Part shown: one piece after another, positions 43,149 through 52,403 of the stretch | How the letters are laid out: each line of letters begins with the position of its first letter | How positions within the stretch are numbered: the stretch's first letter is position 1 | Source of the DNA: Taklimakanibacter sp050251035 | Lineage (GTDB): Bacteria; Pseudomonadota; Alphaproteobacteria; Rhizobiales; Aestuariivirgaceae | Assembly: GCA_050251035.1 (NCBI GenBank) | Contig: JBFWNN010000027.1 | Coordinates: forward strand, 1 to 64,000 | DNA: 64,000 nucleotides | Reading direction: 5' to 3' | Translations under genes and position numbers: made by a program | The notes under the pieces: generated by a model | The model's input: the letters and a program-made list of their open reading frames with translations, nothing else | Told to the model about the DNA's origin: nothing | The model's database searches: none

Positions 43149-44078
43149 TTGCAAACGCCTCGCCTGAAGATCGGAAGCCGCGGATCGCGCCTGGCGCTCG
43201 CCCAGGCCGAAGAGACGAAACAGCGGCTCTGCGCCGCGCATGGTTTCGATCCGGCCGAGATCGAGATCATCGCCATCACGACGACGGGCGACAAGGTGCG
43301 CGACCGGCCGTTGAGCGAGATCGGCGGCAAGGGCCTGTTCACCAAGGAGATCGAGGAGGCGCTGCTCTCCGGCGCCATCGATCTCGCCGTCCATTCGATG
43401 AAGGACATGCCGGCGCGATTGCCGGACGCGCTGGTGATCGCCGCCCTGCTGCCGCGCGAGGATGCCCGCGATGCTTTGATCAGCCCGCGTTGCGCAAGCA
43501 TCCGCGGCCTCCCCCAAGCGTGCGTCGTGGGCTCGGCCTCGGTGCGCCGCTCGGCCCAGCTCAAGCGCCTCCGGCCCGATATCTCGGTGGTCAATCTGCG
43601 CGGCAATGTCGAGACGCGTCTCGCCAAGCTCGATCAAGGCGATGTCGCCGCGACCTTCCTCGCCTGCGCCGGTCTCAATCGCCTGGGCCTTGCGCATCGC
43701 ATCACGGCGCCCGTTCCGGAAACCGACATGCTGCCGGCGGTGGCGCAGGGCGCCATCGGTATCGAGATCCGCGCCCATGACGATTTCGCGCGCGAGCTGC
43801 TGGCAGCGGTCAATGACATGCCGACCGAGACCCAGGTCGCCTGCGAGCGCGCTTTCCTCGCCACCCTCGACGGCTCGTGCCGCACCCCGATCGCCGGCCA
43901 TGCCGTGATCCGGGACAACCATTTGGAATTTCGCGGCGAGGCGCTGACGCTCGACGGCCGTATGACCTTCGCCGCCGAGCGGACCGGCGCCCTCAAGGAC
44001 GCGGCCCGTCTCGGCCGCGAGGCCGGCGAAGAAGTCAAAGCCAAGGGTGGCCGACATCTGGTCGACATCCTTTCCTGA
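43149..44078 (+). CDS. hemC: Hydroxymethylbilane synthase (porphobilinogen deaminase)
   Basis: 309 residues. KIGSRGSRLALAQAEE, LFTKEIEEALLSG, VHSMKDMPARLP, SASVRRSAQL, and the dipyrromethane-cofactor cysteine in DGSCRTPIAGHA are all present. It joins four porphobilinogens. The start is TTG at 43149: GGAG lies five bases before it, and no in-frame ATG exists upstream. The next gene hemD begins two bases after the stop. Confidence 0.96.
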   Translation: MQTPRLKIGSRGSRLALAQAEETKQRLCAAHGFDPAEIEIIAITTTGDKVRDRPLSEIGGKGLFTKEIEEALLSGAIDLAVHSMKDMPARLPDALVIAALLPREDARDALISPRCASIRGLPQACVVGSASVRRSAQLKRLRPDISVVNLRGNVETRLAKLDQGDVAATFLACAGLNRLGLAHRITAPVPETDMLPAVAQGAIGIEIRAHDDFARELLAAVNDMPTETQVACERAFLATLDGSCRTPIAGHAVIRDNHLEFRGEALTLDGRMTFAAERTGALKDAARLGREAGEEVKAKGGRHLVDILS

Positions 44079-44079
44079 C

Positions 44080-44766
44080 ATGCGTCTCCTCGTCACCAGG
44101 CCTCGGGACGATGCTCAGCCTCTCAAGGCCAGGCTCGAGCAGCTCGGCCATGACGTGATCACGTCGCCTCTCCTCGAGATCGCGCCTTGCCGTGACGTCG
44201 ACATTCCGATCGTCCCCTACCAGCTTGTTGCCTTGACCAGCGCCAATGCCCTGCGCTGTCTTGCCGGCGATCCGCGTCTCGACCGCCTGCGCCATGTGCC
44301 GGTCATGGCGGTCGGCCCGCAATCGGCTGCCGCCGCGCGCCAGGCGGGATTCACGCGCATCACCGCGGCGGGCGGCGACGGCGTGGGGCTCGCGCGCCAC
44401 ATCATCAACCATGCCCGGCCCGAAGCCGGCCCCGTCCTCTATCTGTCCGGCCGCGACACGGCGAGCGACTTCTCCGGCCATCTCGAGCGCTCGGGCTTCG
44501 CGGTGACCCGCGTGATCGTCTATGAGGCGCGCCCGGCCCAGGCGCTGGCGCAGGAAGCGGCGTGCGCCGAAGGTGTCCTCCTCTATTCGCCGCGCTCCGC
44601 CCGCCTGTGGCTCGATCTCGCCGGCCGGCAGGACATCGCCGCCGATGTCATGATGCATTTTTGTCTGTCGCCGAATATTGCCGCGATTTTGCCCGACGGC
44701 TTTGCCAGACGGGTTGCGGCGCGCCCCGACGAGGACGCGCTTCTGGAAATCATTGGCCGGGCCTGA
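44080..44766 (+). CDS. hemD: Uroporphyrinogen-III synthase
   Basis: 228 residues. RLLVTRPRDDAQPLKARLEQLG and VALTSANALRCL at the N-terminal lobe, VLYLSGRDTASDF and VLLYSPRSARLW at the C-terminal lobe are the HemD family fold. It closes the tetrapyrrole ring after HemC. The ATG at 44080 follows the hemC stop by one base. Confidence 0.92.
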   Translation: MRLLVTRPRDDAQPLKARLEQLGHDVITSPLLEIAPCRDVDIPIVPYQLVALTSANALRCLAGDPRLDRLRHVPVMAVGPQSAAAARQAGFTRITAAGGDGVGLARHIINHARPEAGPVLYLSGRDTASDFSGHLERSGFAVTRVIVYEARPAQALAQEAACAEGVLLYSPRSARLWLDLAGRQDIAADVMMHFCLSPNIAAILPDGFARRVAARPDEDALLEIIGRA

Positions 44767-44797
44767 GTTTTCAGGCAGATTGCGCAGAGGATGAACG

Positions 44798-45928
44798 GTG
44801 GCGATGACCCATATCGAAAACGAATCGCAAGGCTCTGAGTCACGGCGTCCCGTCATCGATCTCGAGGCGGAGGACATCTCGCCCGCCGCCGATACCGGCG
44901 ACACGAGCCCGGGCGACAGCGAGCCCCCGAATAAGGAGGCGGATCCACCGCCGCCACCGCCATCCGAGAAGGCGTCGTTCTGGACCACGGGCCGCATTGC
45001 CGGCGCAGCCGCCGTCATCGCCGCCCTCATCGGCGCCTGGGCCTATCGCGAATTCGGCGCCCATTGGTTGCCGCCTTCGGCCATGTCGGCGATGGAAGAG
45101 AAGCTCGGCACGCTCGAAGCCGGCAACCGCACGCTCAATGAGCAGCTCGTCGCGCTGTCCGGGGCTTTCGACGACTTCAAATCCGGCGCCGCCCAAGGCA
45201 CCGACGCGCAGGCGGCGAAGACGACCGCCCTCGAGGCGCGGCTCGGCGATCTCGACAAGGCCTTGGGCGAGCTCCGCCAGTCGGTCGCGAGCCTGGGCTC
45301 AGGGGCCGGCGGCTCGGACGATCCCGCCGCTCTCGCCGACATCACCCGGCGCATCGAACAGCTCGAGCAGCAGGTGTCGGCCTTGCGCGACGGCGGAACG
45401 CCGGCGCCCACGACCGGCAATGAGGATTTTGCCGAGCTGACGCAGGCGCTCGCCGATCTCAAGGCCAAGTTCCAGGCGGGCGTCGCCTACAAGGATGAGC
45501 TCGACCGCATCGCCGTCTATGTCCCCGGCAATGCCGATCTCGCCGACCTCATGCCTTTTGCCGCGTCCGGCCTCGCCAATCCCCAGGCTCTGGGCAGCGC
45601 TCTCGAGGCGCTGGTCCCGAGCCTTGCCGGTTCGGGCACGGATCAGCCGGCCACTGCGGAAGCAAGCGGCTTCTGGGCCTGGTTCGGGACCGTGGTCAAG
45701 ATCCGCGACCTCAACACGCTCGACTGGAGCGATCTCGCGCAGGCCGCGGCCGCCGATGCCAAGGCGGGCGACCTCAAGGCGGCCATCGCCAGGCTCGAGG
45801 AGCCGGGCGGCGAGCTGCCGTCAGGGCTTGGCCAGTGGCGCGACAAGGCCCGCCAGCGGCTCGAGGCCGAAGCGGCGATGGCGCAATTGGCGGCGGCGGT
45901 GACCCAGGTCATCATGGGCAAGCCATGA
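44798..45928 (+). CDS. Mitofilin-like membrane protein (COG4223 type)
   Basis: 376 residues, GTG start with an AGAGGA ribosome site. A Pro-rich cytoplasmic N-terminus (EPPNKEADPPPPPPSEK) precedes one membrane helix (about 67-88), then a long coiled-coil region and a C-terminal mitofilin-like domain (GFWAWFGTVVKIR). Alphaproteobacterial relatives sit in the hem locus and are thought to be ancestors of mitochondrial Mic60, shaping intracytoplasmic membranes. It overlaps the HemY-N gene (ATGA). Confidence 0.88.
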   Translation: MAMTHIENESQGSESRRPVIDLEAEDISPAADTGDTSPGDSEPPNKEADPPPPPPSEKASFWTTGRIAGAAAVIAALIGAWAYREFGAHWLPPSAMSAMEEKLGTLEAGNRTLNEQLVALSGAFDDFKSGAAQGTDAQAAKTTALEARLGDLDKALGELRQSVASLGSGAGGSDDPAALADITRRIEQLEQQVSALRDGGTPAPTTGNEDFAELTQALADLKAKFQAGVAYKDELDRIAVYVPGNADLADLMPFAASGLANPQALGSALEALVPSLAGSGTDQPATAEASGFWAWFGTVVKIRDLNTLDWSDLAQAAAADAKAGDLKAAIARLEEPGGELPSGLGQWRDKARQRLEAEAAMAQLAAAVTQVIMGKP

Positions 45929-47454
45929 TTCGCCTTCTCGTTCGTTTCCTGCTGCTCGCCGCCGCGGCGGCGGGCTTCGCCTGGATCGCCGACCGGCCGG
46001 GCACCATCGTCATCCGCTGGCTCAATCGCGAGATCGAGACTTCGGTGCTGGCGGGCCTCGCCGGCCTCGTCTTCGCCGTGCTCGCTCTGTGGTTCCTATT
46101 CTCCCTGCTGCGCCGCCTGATCGGCACCCCGGGCGCCATCACCGGCTATTGGCGCTTCCGCAAGGCGCGACGGGGCTATGAGAGTCTGTCGCGCGGCATC
46201 ATCGCCGCGGGCGCGGGCGACGGCCAGAGCGCCCATCGCTTCGCCGCGATCGCCGCCAGATCCCTGACCGACGAGCCCCTGCTGAAGCTTCTCGAAGTGC
46301 AGGCGGCCCAGCTCAGGGGTGACCGCGCCAAGGTGCGGCGCGGCTTCGAGGAGATGCTGAAGGCGCCCGAGACCGAGGCGCTGGGCCTGCGCGGTCTGTT
46401 CGCCGAGGCACGCCAGTCGGGCGATCTCACCGCCGCGCGTGGCTTTGCCGAGCGCGCGCTCAAGCTCAATCCGGCGCTCGGCTGGGCGTCGTCGGCGATG
46501 CTCGCCATCCAGTCGCAGGCGCGCGACTGGGATGCGGCACTCCTGACGCTCGAGGCGCAGCGCAAGACCAGCCAGGTGAGCGCCGATCAGGCCAGGCGCA
46601 TGAAGGCGGTTCTGCTCGCGGCCAAGGCGCTCGCCGGCGAGACGCGCGACCCCAGGGGCGCGCTCGACTGGGCGCTCGAGGCACACAAGCTCGATCCGGC
46701 CCTGGTGCCGGCCGCCTGTGTCGCGGCGCGGCTCTATGCCGCGCAAGGGGCGCAGCGCCGCGTGTGGCGCGTGGTCGCCAAGAGCTGGGACGTCGCTCCC
46801 CATCCCGACCTCGCCGAGGCCTATGCCTATGCGCGTCTCACCGATTCGCCGCAGGATCGCTATGACCGCGTGCGCCGGCTGATCGGATCCTTCCATGGCG
46901 GCGTCGAGGGCGCTTATTCCCTGGGGCGGGCAGCGGCCCAGGCGCGGCAGTGGAACGATGCGGTGAAAGCCCTTGCGCCGCTGGTCGCCGGCGAGCCCCA
47001 GGCGCGGGTCTGCGCCCTGATGGCGGAGATCGAGGACGGCCGCGGCGACAAGGGCCGGGCGCGCGAATGGCTCGCCCGCGCGGTCCGGGCGCCGAGCGAC
47101 CCCATGTGGGTGATCGACGGCGCCGCCTCGCCCTATTGGACGCCGGTCTCAGCCGTGACCGGCGAGATCGCCTTTGCCGAATGGAAGGCGCCGTTCGAGG
47201 CTTTGCCGCGCCGGGCAGGATCCGACGCCGAGCCGCCGCCCGAGGTCGAGGAAACACCCTTGCCGGCGCCCGAGGCCGCCAGGCCGGCCCCGCCGGCGGA
47301 ACCCGTTCCGGCACCTCCCCCGGCCGCGGTTCCGGCTCCGCCGCCCGCCGCCAAGGCCCGTCCGAAGCCGCGGATCGTCGAGCCGGTCCGTCCGCCGGAC
47401 GATCCGGGCCTGCCCGAGGACGATCCGGACCGGCGCGCTTCTGCCGATGGTTGA
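45925..47454 (+). CDS. hemY: HemY N-terminal-domain TPR membrane protein
   Basis: 509 residues. Two N-terminal membrane helices (about 2-22 and 40-62), the RFRKARRGYESLSRGIIAAGAGD stretch of the HemY N domain (quoted as ARRGYESLSRGIIAAGAGD), TPR repeats to about 420, then a Pro/Ala-rich tail (PAPPAEPVPAPPPAA). Despite the name it is not protoporphyrinogen oxidase; its role in heme or membrane organisation is unresolved. Coupled to the mitofilin-like gene. Confidence 0.9.
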   Translation: MIRLLVRFLLLAAAAAGFAWIADRPGTIVIRWLNREIETSVLAGLAGLVFAVLALWFLFSLLRRLIGTPGAITGYWRFRKARRGYESLSRGIIAAGAGDGQSAHRFAAIAARSLTDEPLLKLLEVQAAQLRGDRAKVRRGFEEMLKAPETEALGLRGLFAEARQSGDLTAARGFAERALKLNPALGWASSAMLAIQSQARDWDAALLTLEAQRKTSQVSADQARRMKAVLLAAKALAGETRDPRGALDWALEAHKLDPALVPAACVAARLYAAQGAQRRVWRVVAKSWDVAPHPDLAEAYAYARLTDSPQDRYDRVRRLIGSFHGGVEGAYSLGRAAAQARQWNDAVKALAPLVAGEPQARVCALMAEIEDGRGDKGRAREWLARAVRAPSDPMWVIDGAASPYWTPVSAVTGEIAFAEWKAPFEALPRRAGSDAEPPPEVEETPLPAPEAARPAPPAEPVPAPPPAAVPAPPPAAKARPKPRIVEPVRPPDDPGLPEDDPDRRASADG

Positions 47455-47458
47455 AATC

Positions 47459-47489
47459 GCCGGGCGAACCTTGTATCAGTCCGCCCGGC
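47459..47489. terminator. Weak stem-loop between hemY and tRNA-Thr
   Basis: An 8-bp stem GCCGGGCG (47459-47466) and CGCCCGGC (47482-47489) with a 15-base loop follows the hemY stop. No U-tract is present, so it may be a Rho-assisted end or processing site just before the tRNA. Confidence 0.3.
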
Positions 47490-47508
47490 AACGGATCGAG
47501 CCACCGGA

Positions 47509-47584
47509 GCCGCCTTAGCTCAGTCGGTAGAGCGGCGCATTCGTAATGCGTAGGTCAGGTGTTCGAGTCACCTAGGCGGCACCA
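47509..47584 (+). tRNA. tRNA-Thr (anticodon CGT)
   Basis: 76 nt including encoded CCA. Acceptor arm GCCGCCT pairs with AGGCGGC, with discriminator A. The D arm starts GCTC-AGTCGGTAGA-GC; the anticodon arm GCGCA-TTCGTAA-TGCGT gives anticodon CGT (decodes ACG, Thr); the T arm is AGGTG-TTCGAGT-CACCT. It is on the plus strand just after the hem genes. Confidence 0.96.
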
Positions 47585-47833
47585 TCTTATCGAATCTGTT
47601 CCATTGCTGCGGCGCCGACCTGCCCAGGCCCCTGGAGCCGAAAGGACGGCAGGCAAGAGTGGCGCGTGCGTCCCCCAGGCAGCCCCCGACAAGATCGGCC
47701 GTCCCTGGAGCATTTGCAGAATCCGGCGCGGCCTTCAATCGCTGCAACCGGTGTCGATTGAAGCGGGAGCCTCCCGACGAACGTGCCTGACGTCGCATCG
47801 CTCGCTACAAGGGGAGGGCTCCGGCCCGCCCAT

Positions 47834-47992
47834 TCATTTCTTCGCCTTCAGGTGAGCCCACAGGAACACAGCCAAGCCACCGATAAATCCGAGCGGCCAC
47901 CCCCAGGTGCTCCACCCGGCGGCCCAGCTCAAGCCCAGGACGATGATGACCGCCCCGACGAAGAAGATGGCATAGGTGGCGAAATTGCTCAT
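47834..47992 (-). CDS. 52-residue membrane microprotein
   Basis: 52 residues, ATG at 47992. Two hydrophobic segments (YAIFFVGAVIIVLGLSW and WGWPLGFIGGLAVFLWAHL) with a Trp-rich turn and a basic C-terminal tail KAKK suggest a hairpin inner-membrane protein. No family is recognised. It ends between the tRNA and the outer-membrane protein gene and lies downstream of the latter on the same strand (gap of 42 bases), so it may be its operon partner. Confidence 0.68.
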   Translation of the reverse strand: MSNFATYAIFFVGAVIIVLGLSWAAGWSTWGWPLGFIGGLAVFLWAHLKAKK

Positions 47993-48034
47993 TTTGTTCT
48001 GAGCCGGGAGCGCGAGCGCCCCGCATCTGGCTTG

Positions 48035-48778
48035 TCACATCGCCCCGAAGTGCCAGCTCAAGCCGATACGGATCGCGTGAAAGGTCGTCTCCGTCTCGGC
48101 CGAGATTTCCGTGCCCTCCTCGTCGCTCGCATCCGCCCCGATGTCTCCGAGGTCAGTATAGCGATACTCGATGCGCCCGCTGAGCTCGTCGGTGAGGGCG
48201 ACGTCAAGTCCGCCGCCGATCGTCCAGCCCCATGCGGTCTTATGCTTGTCGGCGAACTCGACACCGTTTTCGTCGATGATGGAGAATTCCACACCGCCGA
48301 CCGCCAGGCCGCCCGTCGCATAGATCAATGCACGATCCATGGCGAAGCCGGCACGCAACCGCAGAGAGGCGAGCCAGTCGATCTCCTGTTCGAGCCGACC
48401 GGGAGGCGGGTCGCCGCCTTCCAGGACGTCGGTGTGGCCGTCGATGTCGGCGAACTCGCCGTCACCTTCAACGCCGAACACGAAGCTGTCATGCTGCCAC
48501 AAATATCCAAGGTGCCCGCCGCCGACCCAGCCATCAATGGCGATGGTCCCGTCGTCCCCGTTCAGGGTCACATCTTCGCTGGCGATGGCGGCACCGCCTC
48601 CCTCAGCGGGTGATGTCTCTGTCGCACTGGCGTCGTTCTCGCCCCAAGCATAGCCGCCCTGAATGCCGATATAGGGGCCTGTCCAATCGTAAGCGGCCGC
48701 TTCGGTGAAGTCTGCTGCATGGGCGGCGCCGGTGAGGGCCATGGAGAGCGCCCCGGCGATCACAGATGTCCTGAACAT
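48035..48778 (-). CDS. Omp25/opacity-like outer-membrane beta-barrel protein
   Basis: 247 residues. Signal peptide ends AHAAD (about residue 23). YDWTGPYIGIQGGYAWGEND, GGGHLGYLWQHDSFVFGVEGD, ASLRLRAGFAMDRALIYATGG and LTDELSGRIEYRYTDLGDIG are characteristic alternating strands of an 8-stranded barrel, ending IGLSWHFGAM. The ATG at 48778 has a strong GGGGGGA ribosome site. It resembles the protein at 17836-18558 and is divergent from the porin at 49073. Confidence 0.88.
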   Translation of the reverse strand: MFRTSVIAGALSMALTGAAHAADFTEAAAYDWTGPYIGIQGGYAWGENDASATETSPAEGGGAAIASEDVTLNGDDGTIAIDGWVGGGHLGYLWQHDSFVFGVEGDGEFADIDGHTDVLEGGDPPPGRLEQEIDWLASLRLRAGFAMDRALIYATGGLAVGGVEFSIIDENGVEFADKHKTAWGWTIGGGLDVALTDELSGRIEYRYTDLGDIGADASDEEGTEISAETETTFHAIRIGLSWHFGAM

Positions 48779-48951
48779 ATGATCCCCCCTTAAGGGTTGT
48801 CGCGCGACACGATAGTCATCGCAACCCCGGCGCGCGTCAATCACCCGGCGCTCGTCCAACGCAAATCTTGCTGCGGGTGTGGCTAAAAAGTCACTAAATG
48901 TGCCTTTGGTAAAGCCAGCCTTGTCGCCAGCGAGCCGCGAACAGGTACCAT

Positions 48952-48984
48952 ACTGTTGCCGTCCGGTCACAGGCGCGCTCCAAT
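48952..48984. promoter_or_regulatory. 33-base element shared with 52404-52436 (copy 1)
   Basis: ACTGTTGCC followed by GGTCACAGG and TCCAAT, 28 of 33 positions identical to the copy at 52404-52436. It lies about 90 bases before the porin start. Conservation in two distant intergenic regions suggests a regulator site or a short dispersed repeat; neither is shown. Confidence 0.4.
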
Positions 48985-49072
48985 CGCCGGCAACCCCATC
49001 ATTTCAAGTTGAAAAAGCACGGTCCTCTGATATGGCTACGGATCGAGGGCATGTTTTCGGGGACCGACTAGA

Positions 49073-50026
49073 ATGAACAGACTTAAATTCTCTGCCAGCG
49101 CGGCCGCCTTGGCGCTCCTGGTGACCTTCGGCGCGACGTCCGTGAAGGCCGCCGACTATGTCGAGGAACCGGGCTGCACGCTCTCCGGGTCGGTCATGGC
49201 CGGCTACATGTACAACTGGCAGTCCTCGGAATTCGCGGATGAGGGGGAAGAGTTCGACGGCAAGGATGTCGATTGGGACACGCCCTTCGGTGAGGGCGCC
49301 GGCCTCGTGACCTGCGGCGGCTTGAACATTCAGGCCGATGTCGCCTATTACGCCCATTCGGCCGACATCGATGGCGACGATATCGATCTCGACCAGACCA
49401 ACTCCCATATCGGCGGCGCTTTGTTCTATCGCGATCCGGCCTCATGGGCGGGCGGCGTCCAGGCGTCCTGGATATCGCAGGACATCTTCGGTCTCGATCT
49501 CGACGTTTTCCGTGTCGGCCTGTTCGGCGAACTCTATCTCAATGACGCGTTCACCTTCGGCGGGTCGGCCGCCTACTACAATTCCGACTGGCCGGAAGGC
49601 AAGGACGAGGACGGTTTCGAGCTCGCCGCCTGGGGCCGCTTCTATGCGACGCCGGACCTCGCCTTCACTTTGCGCGGCGACGCTCTGTTCGCCGAGATGG
49701 ATTTCAATGGCGGTGACGACGCCGATATCGACGGCTTCGCCATCACCGGCGACGCCGAATATCTCGTATGGGACCAGGGTCTGGCGCTCTTCGCCGGCGC
49801 CCGCTATGCCGAGCGCGACTTCGAGTTCGATGGCGATGATGAAGAGTTCACCATCGAGGACTTCCAGGTTTTCGCCGGCATCAAGTTCTACTTCGGTCAC
49901 GACGGCACTCTGATCGAGCGCCAGCGTACCGGAACGGTCGACAACACCAGTGTCTTCAACGAGAAGCTGCCGAACCTGATTTCGTCGGCCGCCGCTGCTG
50001 ACGGTGGCGTGTCGATGATCGAATAG
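49073..50026 (+). CDS. Porin-like outer-membrane beta-barrel protein
   Basis: 317 residues. Signal peptide 1-26 (ending VKAA). The mature part starts CTLSGSVMAGYMYNW and alternates aromatic strands with very acidic loops (DGDDIDLD, DEDGFELAAWGRFY), closing FAGIKFYFGHD. A 45-residue tail follows the last strand. It may be a general porin-like or transport barrel; no ligand can be inferred. It ends in a strong terminator. Confidence 0.82.
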   Translation: MNRLKFSASAAALALLVTFGATSVKAADYVEEPGCTLSGSVMAGYMYNWQSSEFADEGEEFDGKDVDWDTPFGEGAGLVTCGGLNIQADVAYYAHSADIDGDDIDLDQTNSHIGGALFYRDPASWAGGVQASWISQDIFGLDLDVFRVGLFGELYLNDAFTFGGSAAYYNSDWPEGKDEDGFELAAWGRFYATPDLAFTLRGDALFAEMDFNGGDDADIDGFAITGDAEYLVWDQGLALFAGARYAERDFEFDGDDEEFTIEDFQVFAGIKFYFGHDGTLIERQRTGTVDNTSVFNEKLPNLISSAAAADGGVSMIE

Positions 50027-50062
50027 ATCAAGCTCGCTTCGGTTTGCCGAGATTGACGTGTC

Positions 50063-50091
50063 ACGGGAGCCTTCGGGCTCCCGTTTGTTTT
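50063..50091 (+). terminator. Rho-independent terminator of the porin gene
   Basis: 9-bp stem ACGGGAGCC/GGCTCCCGT capped by a TTCG tetraloop and followed by TTTGTTTT, 37 bases after the porin stop. Confidence 0.93.
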
Positions 50092-50231
50092 ACGGGGCAC
50101 ATACATCCTCAGTCCATATGCCGCTCGCTTGAGGCTACCGCACCAACATCTTTGGCTTACCTCCCTTGGGCTTCGTCTCCGTTTGCCTTAAGTCTTCAAA
50201 GCCGATGGCAACGAGCAACAGAGCTGGAGCG

Positions 50232-50990
50232 ATGACCGATCTCACCGGCAAGACCGTCCTGGTGACCGGCGGATCGCGCGGCATCGGCGCGGCCATCGCG
50301 CGGGCGACCGCGGCGGCGGGCGCCAGGGTGCTGCTGCATTATGCCAGGAGCCGCGACGCCGCCGAGGCGGTCCGCGCCGAGATCGGACCTGCCTCCTGCC
50401 ATCTTCTCGCCGCCGATCTCGCCGCGACCGATGCGGCAAGCGCCTTGTGGCATGACGCCGAGGCCGTCGCCTCGCGCGTCGATGTGCTCGTCAACAATGC
50501 CGGCATCTTCGCGCCCGTTCCGATCACAGAACCCATGGCCGATTGGCGGCGCGATTTCGCCCAGGTGATGCAGGTGAACCTCACCGCGCCGGCCGAACTG
50601 TGCAAGCTCGCCATCATGCATTTCCGCAACCGGGGCGGCGGCAGAATCATCAACATCGCCAGCCGCGCCGCGCAGCGCGGCGACGCGCCCGATCAATGGC
50701 CCTATGCCGCCTCCAAGGGCGCGCTGGTGGCGCTCACCAAGACCATCGCCCGCGGCTATGCGGCGGAGAACATCCTGGCCTTTGCCGTGGCACCGGGCTT
50801 CACCGCGACCGACATGGCCTATGTCGGCATGACGGCAGCCGACATCAGCCGCATCGTCTCCGAGATCCCGCTCGGCAGCATGGCTCGTCCTGAGGAGGTG
50901 GCTGCGCTCGTCGCCTTTCTCTGCTCCGACCAGGTGCGCCATATGACCGGCGCCACCTTCGACATCAACGGCGCGAGCTATGTCCGCTGA
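50232..50990 (+). CDS. Short-chain dehydrogenase/reductase
   Basis: 252 residues. VTGGSRGIGAAIARATAAAG for cofactor, NNAGIFAP, NIASRAAQRGD, the catalytic YAASKGA and the C-terminal MTGATFDINGASYVR define the family. The substrate is unknown. The stop overlaps the next gene (FAD-linked dehydrogenase) by 11 bases, so the pair may handle related hydroxy or oxo acids. The start at 50232 keeps the TGGSRGIG motif near residue 12. Confidence 0.92.
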   Translation: MTDLTGKTVLVTGGSRGIGAAIARATAAAGARVLLHYARSRDAAEAVRAEIGPASCHLLAADLAATDAASALWHDAEAVASRVDVLVNNAGIFAPVPITEPMADWRRDFAQVMQVNLTAPAELCKLAIMHFRNRGGGRIINIASRAAQRGDAPDQWPYAASKGALVALTKTIARGYAAENILAFAVAPGFTATDMAYVGMTAADISRIVSEIPLGSMARPEEVAALVAFLCSDQVRHMTGATFDINGASYVR

Positions 50991-52365
50991 GTCTTTTCTT
51001 ACGATCATTGCCGAGCTGCGACACGCTTTGGGCGACGATGCGGTGCTGACCGGCGCCGAAATCGCCGAGCGCCATCGCAGCGACGCGAGCCAGACCGGCC
51101 GACACTTGCCCATGGCCGTGCTGCGCCCCCGGAGCGTCGAAGCGGTGGCCGCGGCGCTGCGCATCTGCAATGCGCATCGCCAGAGCGTGGTGCCGCAAGG
51201 CGGCATGACCGGCCTTGCCGGCGCCGCCAATGCCACGGCGGCCGATTTCGCTCTGTCGCTCGAACGTCTGTCCGGCATCGAGGAGATCGACGCCGCCGCC
51301 CAGACCATCACGGTCAAGGCTGGCACCACGCTCGAAGCGGCGCAGAACGCCGCCGCGGCGCAAGGCTTCCTGCTGCCGATCGATCTCGGCGCCCGCGGCA
51401 GCTGCCAGATCGGCGGCAATCTTTCGACCAATGCCGGAGGCATAAGGGTGATCCGCCACGGCGTCACCCGCGACAACGTGCTGGGCCTCGAAGTGGTGCT
51501 CGCCGACGGCACGGTGCTGACCATGCTCAACAAGATGGCCAAGAACAACACCGGCTATGACCTGCGCCAGCTCTTCATCGGCGCGGAAGGAACGCTCGGC
51601 GTCATCACCCGCGCCGTGCTGCGTCTCAGGCCCTTGCCGCAAGGCCGGTCCACCGCGCTCCTGGCGTTGGCGGCCTATGACGACGTGGTCGCCTTGCTCG
51701 GTCGGGCGCGCGCCGATCTTTCCGGCCTCTCCGCCTTCGAGGCCATGTGGCGGAGCTATTACCGCTTCAATACCGAAGTCGAGGGCCTTCGCCTGTTCGA
51801 GCACGATCCGGCTTTCGCCGTCATCCTCGAGACGGAGGGTGCGGATCACGATATGGCTCTCCAGACTTTCCTCGAAGGCGCTCTCACCGACGGGCTGATC
51901 GCCGATGCGCTCGTCGCCCAATCGGAGAAGGAGCGGCGCGCCTTCTGGACGGTGCGCGAAGGCCTCGCCATGGACCGCCTTCTGCCGTCGCTGGTCAATC
52001 TCGATGTCAGCATGGCGATCGGCAGTCTCGATACGTTTGCCACGGCCTGCGCCGAGGCCCTCGACCGGCGCTTTCCCGGCTGCCATGTCTCCTTCTACGG
52101 CCATATCGGCGACAGCAACGTGCATGTTTCCGTCTCGGTCGCGGGTGCGCGCCAGGCGGACCTGCATGAGATCGACGAGATCGCCTATCGGCTCGTCGCC
52201 CGACATGGCGGCTCGATCTCGGCCGAGCACGGCATCGGCACGCTCAAGCGCGATTACCTCGGCTATTCGCGCCAGCCCGCGGAGCTCTGCGTCATGCGCC
52301 GTATCAAGTCGGCGCTCGACCCGAACGGCATCCTCAACCCCGGCAAGGTGCTGAAGCCCTTCTGA
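50980..52365 (+). CDS. FAD-linked dehydrogenase (GlcD / D-2-hydroxyacid dehydrogenase type)
   Basis: 461 residues. PCMH-type FAD domain: RPRSVEAVAAALRICN, PQGGMTGLAGAANAT, ARGSCQIGGNLSTNAGG and GAEGTLGVITRAVLRL. The C-terminal FAD-oxidase domain ends AEHGIGTLKRDYLG and DPNGILNPGKVL. It oxidises a D-2-hydroxy acid such as glycolate, D-lactate or D-2-hydroxyglutarate; no GlcE/GlcF partners are near, favouring a single-subunit D-2-hydroxyglutarate/lactate-type enzyme. It overlaps the SDR gene. Confidence 0.92.
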   Translation: MSAESFLTIIAELRHALGDDAVLTGAEIAERHRSDASQTGRHLPMAVLRPRSVEAVAAALRICNAHRQSVVPQGGMTGLAGAANATAADFALSLERLSGIEEIDAAAQTITVKAGTTLEAAQNAAAAQGFLLPIDLGARGSCQIGGNLSTNAGGIRVIRHGVTRDNVLGLEVVLADGTVLTMLNKMAKNNTGYDLRQLFIGAEGTLGVITRAVLRLRPLPQGRSTALLALAAYDDVVALLGRARADLSGLSAFEAMWRSYYRFNTEVEGLRLFEHDPAFAVILETEGADHDMALQTFLEGALTDGLIADALVAQSEKERRAFWTVREGLAMDRLLPSLVNLDVSMAIGSLDTFATACAEALDRRFPGCHVSFYGHIGDSNVHVSVSVAGARQADLHEIDEIAYRLVARHGGSISAEHGIGTLKRDYLGYSRQPAELCVMRRIKSALDPNGILNPGKVLKPF

Positions 52366-52403
52366 CGGCCCTTGTCGCACACCGTGGGCCATGGCGGCGC
52401 CCA

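Noticed and set aside
47584..47833. Possible CRISPR, riboswitch or small RNA between the tRNA and microprotein
   Set aside because: No direct repeats, conserved leader or recognisable structure was seen.
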